Of a stretch of 64,000 bases of DNA, positions 54,801 to 60,355 are shown piece by piece. This stretch comes from Costus lasius (Eukaryota; Streptophyta; Magnoliopsida; Zingiberales; Costaceae). Position 1 is the first letter of the stretch; each line of letters opens with the position of its first letter. Under the pieces are notes generated by a model, which did not search any database, was not told the origin of the DNA, and saw nothing but the letters and a program-made list of their open reading frames with translations. Location: positions 66,969,843 to 67,033,842 of the forward strand of contig CM050448.1 of assembly GCA_027563935.2 (NCBI GenBank). The letters run 5' to 3'. Both the position numbers and the translations under genes were made by a program.

Positions 54801-57800
54801 TCTTATATAAAATGTCAAGATGATGATTTATCTCTATATAATGTTGAGCAACTTCACTTCTGGTCATATTCTCTTCTAACTCCTCTCTCTTTTTTTTAAT
54901 ATCCTTTTTTTTTCAAACCAGCAATTGCTCTATATTTTTTTTTCTCAACCCTAATCTATGCTACAGTACAGGCAACGCCGCATCTCACAACCCCGCTTTC
55001 ATGTCACCTTCGTCCGCATATGTAGGTGCTTGCTTCGCTGGTCAACCTCTTTCTCCCCTTAGGTCACTGCAATACCCATGTCGCCGCTATAATATTGTTG
55101 CTATAGTACCCACTCTACAGTGTAGTTGCCATAGCACTCACGCTATAGTACCGTTGTTACAATACCCTCGCTACAGTACCCTCGCCAAACCCTAGTGCCA
55201 CTATAGTACTCACTGTGTGCGCTGGAAGCTTTCCAAGAAGAGGATTTTGCTGTGTGTTGAAATTTTTGTGCCCTAGGTTTTCTTTAACAGTTGGCTAACA
55301 ACAATAGATCGACCGCTCAGATCTACTATGGACAATGGAATTTCTTCCACCTTTATCGTCGCTGAAGCACCAGTTCTTCGGCGATCTATCTGGCAAGTCG
55401 GACTAATTGATAGAATCTCAGCAGTCACCGGTGAGAAATCGTGCAAAACACGTCATAGAAAAACAATAATAAAATATTTGACATTTTACTCTAAACCCTA
55501 GACCCCTAATTATAACACTTTACTACTTAGCGAGCCGGGTATAATATATCGACCCGGATCCGCTTTATTACATATACTACTAATAGTATTAGGCCTGTAA
55601 TAATTTATCTTTAACTTTGATTGTCTTACAGCTTGAAATCCAAATATTGAGACTAATGCAGATCCACGGCATAGTTTAGCAATTAGCATGCCTTGTCACT
55701 ATCATTCAAGTGAAATCTAGCTGTATCGTGAGCACAATATGTTTTCTATTTGCGCTGTGACTTAGCTTTCTGTTTAAAATTGTTTTTTATTAGAATCATT
55801 GTTTTAGTTTGTTCAATAATGTTTTTATTCAAATTATTTTTTGAAAACCATCTAATTCAATAAGCCGTAATGAACTTTGTGGAATGTTGTGTGCCAGGTT
55901 CTTGCCTTCAGAGATATATCTCCCCAAGCTCCGACTCACATCATAATCATCCCTAAATTTAAAGATGGATTGACTGGGATTTCTAAGGTATATATGCCTT
56001 CGTTTTCTTTTTCTTTTCAACATTTTTCTTGCATGGCAAAAGCACTTACCAGTTAGGTTCTTATAGTAGTTAATAGAAAATCACTATATATATTGAAAAT
56101 AACCAAAGTTGTTTTCACATAAATAAAGTATATGAAAGTGTTTCCTTTTTGCTTCACACGAGCTGTTAAATTTTCTTGACCTAATGCATTTTGTCTGTAA
56201 TTTTGTGGGATTTTTGGTTCAATTGATTATGCGGCAGGAACATCTTCTACTTTCTTGTACAAATGCTTCTTGTTTGTTTAACAAAAATTGAAATTGTTTT
56301 AATTTTACATAAGATATTTGTGGGAGAATTAAAATTTGAAGCCTGGTCAAGTTTTTATAAAATTCTTTAACATCATTCTTCACAAATTTTTCTATAACTC
56401 ACTGTGTATACCTAAACATAAAAGACTTTGGCCTTAGTTTCCTTTAGACAACAGATTCAGGTTCTCAGTATAACATAGGTTATTGATATTTTTTTTATAA
56501 AAATGTTGATTATAGAATTAAAACATAATGTTTATTAGTTGTCATCTTATTAGTTTTTTTCCCTTTTTTGATAAACATTATTCTTCACATATTTAATAAA
56601 AAAATTGCCTTATAGTTACCAAAATCCATAGGCCTTTGGCCTTTCGTTTTTGTTATGTTTTAAGAGCCTTTATGTTCTGGATCATTGTATCTTAAGTTAA
56701 TACTATTTTTTAATTAAATATTGATTATATAACTAATAATTGCATAATATATATTAGTTGTCATTTTAATAGGTTTTATACTTTTTGTCATTTTAGGAAA
56801 AAGTTGGTAACTATTTTTTTTTTGGTAGTAGTAACTTTTCGTTTCCATTTTCCAAAAGCTTTAAAAGACTTGGACCTTATGGTCTTTTTATTTGATTTGC
56901 AAACATAGGAAGGTGATGGCTATAAATTTTATTTTTATTAAAATTTGACACTTTAAAACCGATTTCTATCTGGTATTTTTATTTTTATTTTTTTTTTCAT
57001 ACGCCTTACCCCATGTTTCAATTCAGTTTGCCAAAGTTCATGAGATGTTATAGTTTAAAATTCAAATTTTACTTTCATCAGATCATTGACCTGATTTATA
57101 AGTTCGAAAGTATGTAAAATTGAGTTATTTTCCTTAACAACCTAAGCTTTTAGAATAATTGGTCACCGACTCATCAATTTGAAACCCCGTATATACTTAT
57201 TTTACTACATTTCCTTTGTTTATTCTTCTGCCTCTGAAAGAGTAAACCCATGCATGTGTCCAATCTTGCTCTTAGATTCATTACTAGTCAAAAATTCAAT
57301 TTAGTTGCATGTGAAGGGAATCATAGATCACGGTCCACCATCATAAAGTTTATGCTGTTTGCTCATAATGTTTCAAGTATGAAAAATTGAAACTATTTTC
57401 TTAATGGCTAAGAAATATACTAAAGGTGAAACGTGAGAAGTGCTATTAAAAAAAGTTAACATTTAGAATGACATGTTAATGTCTACCATCATGCTATTTT
57501 CTCAGTTTATGAGATAATGTTCTTAAGTGCGTGAAATATAAACGAAATACTTCCGTAGATGGCTGAGAAATATAATCAAGGCAATCTTCTTAAACAGCAT
57601 GTACACTTACAGATTCTGCATGTGGCAATTTTTTGGCTGTTCATTTTTTTTTGGTTATCGGTGCTTCTAACAGCCACAGTTTGCCTGATATTTTGTTTAC
57701 CGTGCGTCATCCTCTTCGTTATTTGATTTTTGGTCTTTCATGTCTCCACTTTCTGTTATCAATTGAATTAGCACTGCGTCTGCTATTGCATAAAAAAAGT

Positions 57801-58735
57801 TATGCGGCTATCCATTATTTTTTTTAGGTATTGCCTTTTATTCTGTTTGATGTCTAATAATGGTATAACGAACTATACGATGCTAGTTAACTGGTATGAA
57901 AATTTATCTATAAGACGTAGATTGTTTTGAATTTTCCCGAAATTGAGCGTATCTGTTAAAGTTTCTCCCTTTTGTTGAAACTAGTTTATTTTCTGATTCT
58001 AGTTTACTCATTCTGTAATATCATACAGTATCATGTATGCGAAACTTTGTATTGCCCTGCCTATGACTGATTGTATTTGTCTGTGCTGAGCACTACATCT
58101 GATTAGTCAGCAAACTAATCTTCCATCCTGTGATTCTTTTGAAGAATGTCTAATATGTGATCTGGTACAATTCCTTCCTCCAAATGTTTCCGAATCCATA
58201 AGGACCTATCCACCACACACCTTTCTCTCCTTGGCCACCCATTCTTTCACCTTGCTTCATCCAACAGCCAAACTTACTGTCTGGTCATGTGTAGTGGAGT
58301 TTGTTATTGTTGATGACTATTTATAAGTATTTGCAGACTTACTCGTACATTTTTGTTGTTGTAGTTCACTGAATCATTTCGATTTTTTTTCATGCATATG
58401 TTGGTCATTCCTATTCAGAAACAATGGTTGTAATCTTTTTGTTGATAGTTCGTTATTGCTTTCCGCAGGCAGAAGATAGGCACATCGAAATACTTGGTCA
58501 CCTTCTTTATGTTGCCAAACTTATTGCAAAGCAGGAAGGCTTGAATGATGGTTTTAGGATTGTGATCAACGATGGGCCCAAAGGATGTTAGTATTGATCG
58601 CTCATCTTTTTACTGCACATGCTTTGATAGCTTCCATTCTTTTCTGATTTCTGATCTTATTTCTCAGGTCAGTCTGTGTATCACCTTCATATCCATCTCC
58701 TCGGAGGACGGGAGATGAACTGGCCTCCTGGTTGA
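20353..58735 (+). CDS. HINT1: HINT1-like histidine-triad nucleotide-binding protein, five exons
   Basis: The join 20353-20417, 37378-37435, 55898-55987, 58469-58586, 58668-58735 gives 399 nt: 132 residues plus a stop. All introns are GT..AG. The product is the small HIT hydrolase known in plants as the 14-kDa zinc-binding/HINT protein; the family hydrolyses purine nucleoside phosphoramidates as a homodimer, probably in cytosol and nucleus. Visible features: N-terminus MAASSSEKDAALAAT, IFDKIIKKEIPS (about 22-33), VVYEDEKVLAFRDI, VINDGPKGCQSVYH, and the HIT motif HLHIHLL at 116-122 with catalytic His about 118. The ending MNWPPG is the usual family C-terminus, and length fits. Exons are intact despite two TE-filled introns of about 17.0 and 18.5 kb. 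The gene model is inferred by splicing; expression is not shown. Confidence 0.93.
20418..21349. other. Start of HINT1 intron 1, no element recognised
   Basis: T-rich intronic DNA with short open frames only. A diverged GACCGGATATATC repeat lies near 21280. Confidence 0.4.
21350..21690 (-). repeat. Diverged repeat, partner at 30231-30600
   Basis: Both stretches share AGATCTTGTTGAG, a following AACCTTCGACC/AACCTTCAACC block, and downstream blocks in the same order. They flank the broken gypsy element in intron 1. They may be remnants of one repeat or of LTR ends; divergence is high. Confidence 0.4.
21691..22937 (-). mobile_element. 3' LTR of the minus-strand chromodomain gypsy element
   Basis: On the minus strand the LTR starts TGTTAGACCCAGG at 22937, overlapping the last TAG of the pol ORF and following the purine tract GAAGGGGGCGAA. 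The far end, near 21.7 kb, is not defined. The GC-rich body has no ORF of its own. Confidence 0.55.
22938..24150 (-). pseudogene. Integrase and chromodomain remnant of a gypsy chromovirus
   Basis: Read on the minus strand: zinc-binding end and PAGLLQLLPIPE-like linker, then FMDFIGGFPKVEEKTS, RDARFTGCFWSTLF and the NHLQTNGQTKWVN core (family HPQTDGQTERVN). Next are the C-terminal YNGPFEMLSRIGSIAYRLKL and a chromodomain tail (FPIEEATWYKASELWQFEDE). A cluster of stops inside the chromodomain (TGA, TGA, TAA, TAA, TGA within about 23070-23116) sits mostly where Arg, Gln or Trp would be expected. Chromodomains bind modified histones and steer integration. The remnant starts abruptly at about 24150, where unrelated DNA begins. 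Confidence 0.85.
22957..22974 (-). promoter_or_regulatory. Pre-LTR stem-loop, AGGA loop
   Basis: Minus strand GTCTCCA-AGGA-CGGCGAC. The stem has two mismatches today. The loop ends 26 nt before the LTR start, as in the other gypsy-type elements here. Confidence 0.5.
24190..25394 (-). mobile_element. Copia LTR fragment, same family as 42084-43891
   Basis: The LTR start is TGTTAGTGTATATGC at 25394 on the minus strand. Blocks such as GTGTGACCCTATAGG, CTCAAGTCAAAAGATTAATG and CCCATATGTTTGTGTTGATG align with those at 43050-43650. The other end is diffuse. A 25-bp AGTGGGCATAATTC block occurs twice (24653, 24795). Confidence 0.6.
25406..26842 (+). mobile_element. 5' LTR (1437 bp)
   Basis: Nearly collinear with 27523-28930. 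The TATA-like CCTATAAGAA lies at 25879-25888 and an AATAAA signal at about 26164. GC-rich in the first half, with TGACGTCAGC motifs near 26520-26540. ORFs such as 25405-26088 recur in both LTRs and are probably not genes. Confidence 0.88.
26845..26856 (+). other. Primer binding site, initiator tRNA-Met
   Basis: AGGTATCAGAGC, two bases after the LTR end. Confidence 0.8.
26951..27331 (+). repeat. 22-bp minisatellite, two blocks
   Basis: The unit TGTTGATGCCAACACCAGGG (plus CG) is repeated with little change at 27171-27260. More diverged units extend to about 27331, and a separate block lies at 26951-27040. About 130 bp of unrelated DNA separates the blocks. Period 22 is not a multiple of 3, so it is unlikely to be conserved as coding. 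Confidence 0.85.
27484..27503 (+). promoter_or_regulatory. Pre-LTR stem-loop, AGGG loop
   Basis: Perfect 8-bp stem GAACATCG / CGATGTTC around AGGG. The loop ends 27 nt before the 3' LTR. Confidence 0.65.
27523..28930 (+). mobile_element. 3' LTR (1408 bp)
   Basis: Same ends as the 5' LTR. It lacks about 30 bp corresponding to roughly 26310-26345 of the 5' copy, and is otherwise very similar, which suggests a fairly young insertion. Confidence 0.88.
28931..30230 (-). pseudogene. Heavily decayed gypsy protease-RT remnant
   Basis: Minus strand fragments: MIDIGTPYFL (family DTGATHNF) and FDVHAIVLGLEFLRR at 29860-30130, typical of gypsy protease. DLLPIELPNSRE and IDVVPSIAPSFRQSH (start of gypsy RT) lie at 29510-29650, and IFVYFDDIV (RT motif C) at about 29455. 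Most of the RT between the last two is missing. It may be the upstream half of the element whose integrase lies at 22938-24150, split by later insertions; same strand and order support this but do not prove it. Confidence 0.5.
30231..30600 (-). repeat. Diverged repeat, partner at 21350-21690
   Basis: Shares TTAGATCTTGTTGAG and neighbouring blocks in the same order with the partner. Possibly a 5' end remnant of the broken gypsy element. Confidence 0.4.
30601..33940. other. Intron 1 AT-rich DNA
   Basis: No ORF or element recognised. Contains a 67-bp tandem duplication at 32811-32944, and an isolated GC-rich block at 32271-32400 with CAGCGGGATTCGACCCC, which resembles a tRNA T-arm complement. 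Confidence 0.4.
32811..32944 (+). repeat. 67-bp tandem duplication
   Basis: Two units start GCTTCATCATAAGCATATCT (32811 and 32878) and differ at a few bases. Confidence 0.85.
33957..34229. mobile_element. Possible MITE with CCGG-rich inverted ends
   Basis: Left end GTATCAGTTTGAACCGGCC and right end ACAACCGGTTATATCGATAC are roughly complementary. The interior has purine and pyrimidine tracts. A similar AACCGGTTTTTTCAG block occurs at 51870-51930. No target duplication established. Confidence 0.3.
34230..37377. other. End of HINT1 intron 1
   Basis: AT-rich, no ORF of interest. Holds a 72-bp tandem duplication at 35076-35214 and diverged dispersed repeats near 34330-34450 and 34690-34800. Confidence 0.4.
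35076..35214 (+). repeat. 72-bp tandem duplication
   Basis: Units start TATGTTATTAACTTAGT at 35076 and 35148 and share CTGGGTGTACTAAAAAATTG. Confidence 0.85.
37378..37435 (+). CDS. HINT1: HINT1 exon 2
   Basis: Acceptor AATGCAG|ATTTGAT completes the split Ile codon. It codes FDKIIKKEIPSKVVYEDEK and ends in phase 0 at AAAAG|GTAAC. Confidence 0.92.
37436..38990. other. Start of HINT1 intron 2
   Basis: AT-rich intronic DNA with one long tandem duplication (37617-38196). No ORF recognised. Confidence 0.45.
37617..38196 (+). repeat. About 290-bp tandem duplication in intron 2
   Basis: Units 37617-37913 and 37914-38196 both start TTGGTATTAATATCT and end TGTTGGA. They differ by scattered substitutions and small gaps, so the duplication is not recent. 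Confidence 0.88.
39001..39056 (-). pseudogene. Copia RNase H 3' end, separated by the hAT insertion
   Basis: Minus strand reading KADIFTKPLGTI, the usual end of copia RNase H, followed by the polypurine tract. Confidence 0.7.
39400..39741 (-). pseudogene. hAT transposase 3' end, cut by an LTR element
   Basis: Minus strand EASCSKKEWLGPLDIERE continues the reading left at 41642. Acidic Asp/Glu codons follow (GATGAAGATGAGGATGAAG region near 39570), typical of the hAT tail. Confidence 0.55.
39742..39954 (+). mobile_element. 5' LTR of derivative A
   Basis: 213 bp, matching 41429-41641. TTATAAATAA at 39828-39837 is a TATA candidate. Confidence 0.93.
40151..40295 (+). repeat. TACTGTAGC unit array (leader of derivative A)
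   Basis: About nine copies of AGTACTGTAGC or one-base variants (TACTATAGC, GTGCTGTAGC), spaced about 12-25 bases with GCG or CATC between. The same array occurs in derivative A' at 55084-55212. Confidence 0.85.
40603..41154 (+). CDS. Gag N-terminal ORF of derivative A
   Basis: 183-aa ORF. Residues about 1-70 (TRFEALEKSVAEIIAMEEKR, then NEERLRVVEEDGRILKEDM) form a charged coiled coil, as in the N-terminus of plant gypsy Gag. Residues about 116-149 are two copies of a 17-aa repeat, NPGEASTNVEDKLGGMH and NLGGAKTNVENKLGGTA (a 51-bp duplication at about 40948-41049). The capsid part that should follow is missing. Whether the ORF is translated or useful is unknown; it may keep signals for packaging. 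Confidence 0.6.
   Translation: MTSTRFETRFEALEKSVAEIIAMEEKRKDEQVANEERLRVVEEDGRILKEDMCELKEMFAIFMKGKMVERNIDPFPPLLREHSRPATVTAGERTGMFAHTSDIFFRPTTIRTEWHNPGEASTNVEDKLGGMHNLGGAKTNVENKLGGTASLKTSIIVDSQPQPPISEEIIRKASKENRASNET
41182..41382 (+). pseudogene. Decayed Gag zinc-knuckle segment of derivative A
   Basis: LCFGYDQPYYAMHRWTNKGL then RLMIL lines up with the plant gypsy knuckle (CFxCxxPYxxGHxC then LxxMIL), with the second and third Cys lost. It shows that Gag once continued toward protease and that the middle was deleted. Confidence 0.6.
41392..41409 (+). promoter_or_regulatory. Pre-LTR stem-loop, AGGA loop (derivative A)
   Basis: Perfect AGCCTTG-AGGA-CAAGGCT. The loop ends 26 nt before the 3' LTR at 41429. 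Confidence 0.65.
41429..41641 (+). mobile_element. 3' LTR of derivative A
   Basis: 213 bp, same ends as the 5' copy, few differences. Followed by the target duplication TGAAC. Confidence 0.93.
41642..42083 (-). pseudogene. hAT transposase C-terminal dimerisation region
   Basis: The frame resumes after the copia insertion: PAIMTRNKKAPAKWW, then LQRFAIRILSLTCSSSRCKR and NWSIFEQ, the hAT C-terminal dimerisation motif. A GT after FEQ and an AG near 41833 suggest an intron, after which minus-strand reading gives a KKRxxxYxKxMNDLMFVKHN-like tail. The target duplication AAATA of the copia insertion lies at 42079-42083. Confidence 0.8.
42084..43891 (-). mobile_element. 3' LTR of derivative B
   Basis: About 1.8 kb. 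Same family as the LTRs at 14947-16720 (plus) and 24190-25394 (minus). The first base pair reads TA instead of TG. The ORF at 42368-42634 lies in the LTR and is not supported as a gene. Confidence 0.88.
43918..44182 (-). pseudogene. Copia RNase H C-terminus in derivative B
   Basis: Minus strand: VDPIEIYCDNNGAIA, then TAA in place of Gln, AKEPRSHQRSKHILRRFHL, VNTENNLADPLTKALAQQKH, ending FLNL* before the purine tract GCAAGTGGGAGATTA. Typical copia RNase H end. Confidence 0.88.
44183..44306 (-). mobile_element. Partial 5' LTR of derivative B
   Basis: It matches the first 124 bp or so of the 3' LTR up to CTGCGAACATG, then jumps straight into RNase H. Confidence 0.88.
44307..46055 (-). pseudogene. 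hAT transposase, BED finger to DUF659 and core
   Basis: From ATG at 46055 (minus): MAGTSKSSNAKRKNPPGSRI, then a BED-type zinc finger with the first Cys changed (KYKYCEKIKSENIYRFKHH). Then DUF659: RYGLGFKPPYHEIREAFLKK, NSPKGTVF*SSIDTSDISK, DNVENYKAAGEILMEKRKRL; then FATSYLPLGSLSDSKGALMS and ADYYLNPQFHFSPTFKPDA. Several in-frame stops lie between 45830 and 45060. The transposase once cut and pasted the element. The copia insertion at 44306 interrupts it after DLKGLF. Confidence 0.85.
46410..46660. repeat. GGCGGCGAACAGCAAAG minisatellite in the hAT leader
   Basis: Irregular units of GGCGGCGAACAACAAAGGA / ACGAGAGCTTGTGGTGG form a higher-order pattern of 70-105 bp. It produces false ORFs rich in Ser, Pro and His on the minus strand. 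It lies upstream of the hAT ATG. Confidence 0.75.
46948..48700 (-). pseudogene. Copia reverse transcriptase and RNase H
   Basis: Minus strand: CEWVYTIKHNSNGSVDRYKA and LVAKGFTQTFEVDYFKTFS (48100-48300), start of RT. HGSKADHSIFIRHS then VVYVADILLTGDD (47770-47900): the second catalytic Asp of YVDD is Ala. YRYLVGKLIYLIVIRPEISH (about 47500) and MAHTACEMMWLKNLL (about 47160) lead into RNase H. Frame changes near 47950 and 47700 break the ORF. The RNase H is cut by the hAT element at 46947. Confidence 0.85.
48811..49560 (-). pseudogene. Copia GAG-pre-integrase and integrase
   Basis: WHCQLGHPSPVT (about 49535) marks GAG-pre-integrase. Then FVSFIDDHSHMCWLFLLKSR with the first Asp, FCSDNALENTS with the second, and PYTSQQNGVAERKNQHLLD with Glu, giving D-D-E. 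Stops before 49344 fall where Gln and Trp are expected (CQLG as C*LG, DIWG as DI*G). Confidence 0.85.
49625..50038 (-). pseudogene. Copia protease
   Basis: DPSWILDPGATSHISSNK carries the retropepsin motif with Pro in place of Ser after the catalytic Asp. NNLLSICALTRNLNCV follows, as in copia proteins. Confidence 0.8.
50374..50543. repeat. 69-bp inverted duplication within copia gag
   Basis: Arms 50374-50442 and 50475-50543 are near-perfect reverse complements around a 32-bp loop. The core GGTTATCCTCCAACAACAAG is exact. It breaks the gag ORF after FATIK. Confidence 0.9.
50391..50890 (-). pseudogene. Copia gag (UBN2-type)
   Basis: MKLDGTNYLLWARAMLFFLG starts at 50890 on the minus strand, followed by EVWDALASTYAPQQN, then in another frame GRPLQEYYTQLKAKWDELCQ. 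This is the N-terminal capsid region of plant copia Gag. A frame change near 50590 and the inverted duplication at 50374-50543 end it early. Confidence 0.85.
50769..51403. repeat. About 211-bp inverted duplication of the copia gag start
   Basis: Arm 50769-50980 (minus-strand gag start) recurs inverted at 51193-51403, so MKLDxTNYLLWARAMLFFLG reads on both strands. Arms differ at several bases. The spacer of about 212 bp is unrelated. Confidence 0.9.
51671..51679 (-). other. Copia primer binding site
   Basis: Minus strand TGGTATCAA directly after the LTR end TTCAACA, complementary to initiator tRNA-Met. Confidence 0.7.
51680..51766 (-). mobile_element. Short 5' LTR of the copia element (87 bp)
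   Basis: Minus strand TGTTAGAAGTACTG to TTCAACA, with a TATATATAC box inside. Unusually short; it abuts a TA-rich microsatellite and may be shortened. The 3' partner is not present. Confidence 0.55.
51767..51871. repeat. TATATG/TATACA microsatellite
   Basis: Alternating TA/TG tract at the right edge of the copia element; its frames give Tyr/Ile/Cys-rich false ORFs. Confidence 0.85.
51872..53781. other. Intron 2 DNA, unclassified
   Basis: Starts with an AACCGGTTTTTTCAG block like that at 33970-34215. Otherwise AT-rich with only short frames. Confidence 0.4.
53787..53981 (-). mobile_element. 3' LTR of derivative A'
   Basis: On the plus strand runs TGATAGAACC to GGGCTCGTAACA. Aligns with the other LTR at 55408. 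Confidence 0.88.
54002..54019 (-). promoter_or_regulatory. Pre-LTR stem-loop, AGGA loop (derivative A')
   Basis: Minus strand AGCCTTG-AGGA-TAAGGCT with one G-U pair. The loop ends 27 nt before the LTR. Confidence 0.6.
54245..54760 (-). pseudogene. Gag capsid remnant of derivative A'
   Basis: The open part (54505-54245) starts MKQEMIQRFSKFIVTTVLDE and is acidic after that. Upstream, frames with stops read LQEFDGTNA, WIAQAE*YFNIQ and WRGKQAIGFKG-like pieces, which match the gypsy capsid order (FDGTNPxxW, AEQYF, WFQ, LxQRF). Derivative A lacks this segment, so the two copies were deleted at different places. Confidence 0.6.
55084..55212 (-). repeat. TACTGTAGC unit array (leader of derivative A')
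   Basis: About eight units, written on the plus strand as GCTACAGTACC or GCTATAGTACC, at a position equivalent to the array in derivative A. Confidence 0.82.
55408..55602 (-). mobile_element. 5' LTR of derivative A'
   Basis: 195 bp. Its outer end reads GTAATA where the other copy has GTAACA. Confidence 0.88.
55898..55987 (+). CDS. HINT1: HINT1 exon 3
   Basis: Acceptor GTGCCAG|GTTCTT, donor CTAAG|GTATAT. It codes 30 residues from VLAFRDISPQAPTH to DGLTGISK, part of the nucleotide-binding fold. Confidence 0.93.
55988..58468. other. HINT1 intron 3, no element recognised
   Basis: Long T-rich intron of about 2.5 kb. I see no LTR, transposase or repeat array. Confidence 0.55.
58469..58586 (+). 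CDS. HINT1: HINT1 exon 4
   Basis: Acceptor TTCCGCAG|GCAGAA. It codes AEDRHIEILGHLLYVAK through FRIVINDGPKG and ends one base into a Cys codon (GGAT|GTTAGT). Confidence 0.93.
58668..58735 (+). CDS. HINT1: HINT1 exon 5 with HIT motif
   Basis: Acceptor TTCTCAG|GTCAGT. It codes the rest of Cys, then QSVYHLHIHLLGG and REMNWPPG, then TGA. It carries the catalytic His-x-His-x-His-x-x motif. Confidence 0.95.
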
Positions 58736-58777
58736 AGTTGAATTCGACTTCTTGGTTGCTGTTGCATAATGTAGTTG

Positions 58778-58783
58778 AATAAA
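58778..58783 (+). terminator. HINT1 polyadenylation signal candidate
   Basis: AATAAA lies 43 bases after the stop codon and before the PIF/Harbinger-like element that starts at 58997. No better signal is seen in the short 3' flank. Confidence 0.5.
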
Positions 58784-58996
58784 TCTCTGTTAGGAGAACA
58801 CTGTGGAGCTTGAAGTGATCTGGGCATAAGTGTTTGAAATTTTATTTGAATGAGAAACACGCTTCAAAACTTACCCAAGTTTTAAAATTTTTTTTATAAA
58901 ATATTATTATATAGAAGTGAGATAAAGCTAAAATAAAAAATCTAATGAAAAAAAACATATGCTATTAAAATTTATAAAAAAAATGTGGAACATTAA

Positions 58997-60114
58997 GGTT
59001 GTGTTTAACGGGGCAGACGGAGAGTAAGGGGGAACGGTAAGGTGGAGAGAAAGGATTAGATGAGGGAAGGGAAAGTGGACGCACATGATTTGCACGTGCC
59101 ACTCTCCTGTCCGTTGCCTTCACTAGACACGAAGCAGCGAGCGCTCGCTGTCGCCTTCCATGTCACCTTCATTGTCGCCTTCACAGCAGTGAGTCAGCGC
59201 TTGCCGTCACCTTCATCGTCGCCTTCCGCGGATGCAAATAGCAGCGAGCGAGCGCTCGCCGTCGCCTTCCGTGGACGCAAACAGCAGCGAGTGAGCGTCG
59301 TCGTTGCCTTTGCCTTCCTCGTCGCCTTCCGCGGACGCGAACATCAGCAAGCAGAGTCGCCGTCGCCTTCCTCATCACCTTCCGCGGACGCAAACAGCAG
59401 CAGCGAGTGAGCATCGTTGCCACCTTTGCCTTCCTCGTTGCCTTCCGCGGACGCGAACATCAGCGAGCAGCATCTCCGTCGCCTTCCTCGTTGCCTTCCG
59501 TGGACACGAATAGCAGCAGCGAGCGAGCATCGTTGCCGCCTTCGCCTTCCTCGTTACCTTATGCGGATGCGAACATCAGTGAGTAGCATCACCGTCGCCT
59601 TCCGGGGACACGAACAGCAGCAGCAAGCGAGCGTCACCGTCGCCTTCTGGGGACGCGAATAGCAGCAGCGAGCGAGTGTCGCCGTCGCCTTCGCCTTCGC
59701 CTTCCTCATCGCCTTCTACGGACGCGAACATCAACAAGTAGCGTTGCCTGTCGCCTTCTTCGTCGCCTTCCATGGACACGAACAGCTACAGTGAGCGTTG
59801 CCTTCCGCGGAGGCAAACAACAGCGAGGGCTCGCCGTTGGCGAGCCATCTCCGTCCACAAGCTGCCACTGCGAGCCATCACCTTGCTCGCATTTGTCAGC
59901 TTCACGTCAGTAGCGAAGTGGCGTCCGCTGCCATTGCGTCAGCCACGAGCGTTCATCGGCTTTCTGTCCGATTTGGATGGATCGCATTTCGGAGGAAATA
60001 GTGCTACTGTTTAGACCTTTCTATTTTCCATCCGTTTCATTAAACTAGGGAAAGTTGCCTTCCCTTCTATTTTCCATCCATTCCTTTCCCCTTTCTTTCC
60101 TATTAAACACAATG
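58997..60114. mobile_element. PIF/Harbinger-like non-autonomous element with minisatellite
   Basis: Inverted ends GGTTGTGTTTAA and TTAAACACAATG (10 of 12 bases match) are flanked by TAA on both sides (58994-58996, 60115-60117), the 3-bp duplication usual for PIF/Harbinger. Subterminal DNA is purine-rich at the left and pyrimidine-rich at the right. No transposase is coded. It lies 262 bp after the HINT1 stop. Confidence 0.5.
59150..59830 (+). repeat. GCCTTCCGCGGACGCGAACA minisatellite
   Basis: Short units (CGTCGCCTTCC, GCGGACGCGAACATC, AGCAGCGAGCGAGC) form a higher-order repeat of about 115 bp, seen from about 59300, 59412 and 59525. Its frames give repetitive Pro/Ser/Arg-rich ORFs on both strands, which I treat as artefacts. 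Confidence 0.8.
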
Positions 60115-60117
60115 TAA

Positions 60118-60355
60118 GGAAATATTTGACATCTGTGTACAATGTCTTTTGGTTAGTGTTGCTATTTAGCTTAGTCTAGCAAAGTTGGTTTTACCACTGT
60201 GCTTTGGTAACATAAATATTCTCTTTAATGATTGAATGTGGATAGATCACATATATAAAGTGGCCACGGATGATATTTACAATATTTTTAATAAACACCC
60301 CATGGAGGAGTTATAAATGGAGTCTAAGTTTACCCTAATTTAAGGGCACCCTAAG
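60118..60355. other. Short spacer between two elements
   Basis: AT-rich, nothing recognised. Confidence 0.5.

Larger units (their letters stand above)
53787..55602 (-). mobile_element. Small non-autonomous gypsy derivative A' (1816 bp)
   Basis: 195-bp LTRs at 53787-53981 and 55408-55602, with the exact target duplication ATTTA (53782-53786, 55603-55607). LTR sequence, leader, unit array, stem-loop and purine tract are related to derivative A, but the LTRs are 18 bp shorter and more diverged. The interior keeps a different part of Gag. It lies in HINT1 intron 2, 295 bp upstream of exon 3. Confidence 0.9.

Noticed and set aside
59060..60014. Several ORFs of 67-116 aa on both strands
   Set aside because: Frames of a minisatellite; repetitive composition and no domain.
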